Of a stretch of DNA of 6,402 nt, positions 6,380 to 6,402 are shown piece after piece; the first letter of the stretch is position 1; each line of letters starts with the position of its first letter. Source of the DNA: Methylocapsa sp. (lineage in GTDB: Bacteria > Pseudomonadota > Alphaproteobacteria > Rhizobiales > Beijerinckiaceae); the NCBI GenBank assembly GCA_017353815.1, contig JAFMSB010000103.1:1-6402 (forward strand), written 5' to 3'. Under the pieces are notes generated by a model. That model was not told the DNA's origin. It made no database searches and saw only the letters and a program-made list of their open reading frames with translations. The position numbers were made by a program, and so were the translations under genes.

Positions 6380-6402
6380 TGCGGCCGCAATTAAATGGCC
6401 GG

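Noticed and set aside
6380..6402. Possible downstream gene or terminator after the epimerase
   Set aside because: Only 23 bases remain and they contain no hairpin with a T-run and no recognisable start.

Overview
The window is GC-rich bacterial DNA, most likely from an alphaproteobacterium of the Hyphomicrobiales (rhizobial, methylotroph or Beijerinckiaceae type). The main evidence is a 5-aminolevulinate synthase (the C4 or Shemin route to heme, characteristic of Alphaproteobacteria), a PhoPQ/FeuPQ-type two-component pair with the H-box HALKTPL, an adjacent yicC-gmk pair, and a UDP-glucuronate 4-epimerase of the rhizobial LpsL/CapI type. The genus cannot be fixed from this sequence alone.

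Layout, left to right. (1) 1-248 (+) is the C-terminal DNA-binding half of an OmpR/PhoP-family response regulator, cut by the window edge. It is followed by its likely partner, a membrane sensor histidine kinase (279-1706, +). (2) 1707-2170 contains no intact gene. It holds an internally deleted relic of an IS630-family insertion sequence: the transposase N-terminal helix-turn-helix part is fused in frame to the last ~30 transposase residues, and the catalytic DDE core is missing. The relic has a strong ribosome binding site and a leader hairpin that could mask it. (3) 2171-3737 (+) is yicC (endoribonuclease family) followed one base later by gmk (guanylate kinase), a tight housekeeping operon. 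(4) 3770-5077 (-) is hemA, convergent with gmk. (5) 5078-5371 is a 294-bp divergent intergenic region with a perfect 19-bp tandem duplication and a nearby inverted copy of part of it. (6) 5372-6379 (+) is the UDP-glucuronate 4-epimerase, followed by 23 untranslated bases to the window end.

Functionally the window is mostly ordinary chromosome: envelope signalling, RNA turnover and GMP phosphorylation, heme precursor synthesis, and a sugar nucleotide for surface polysaccharide. The accessory-looking part is the IS630 relic. It ends about 17 bp before the yicC start, at a place where many relatives have mltG. I found no convincing new multi-gene system. The points most worth checking are the in-frame mini-transposase relic with its hairpin leader, its position at an apparent synteny break that leaves yicC without a Shine-Dalgarno sequence, and the repeat/hairpin structure between hemA and the epimerase.
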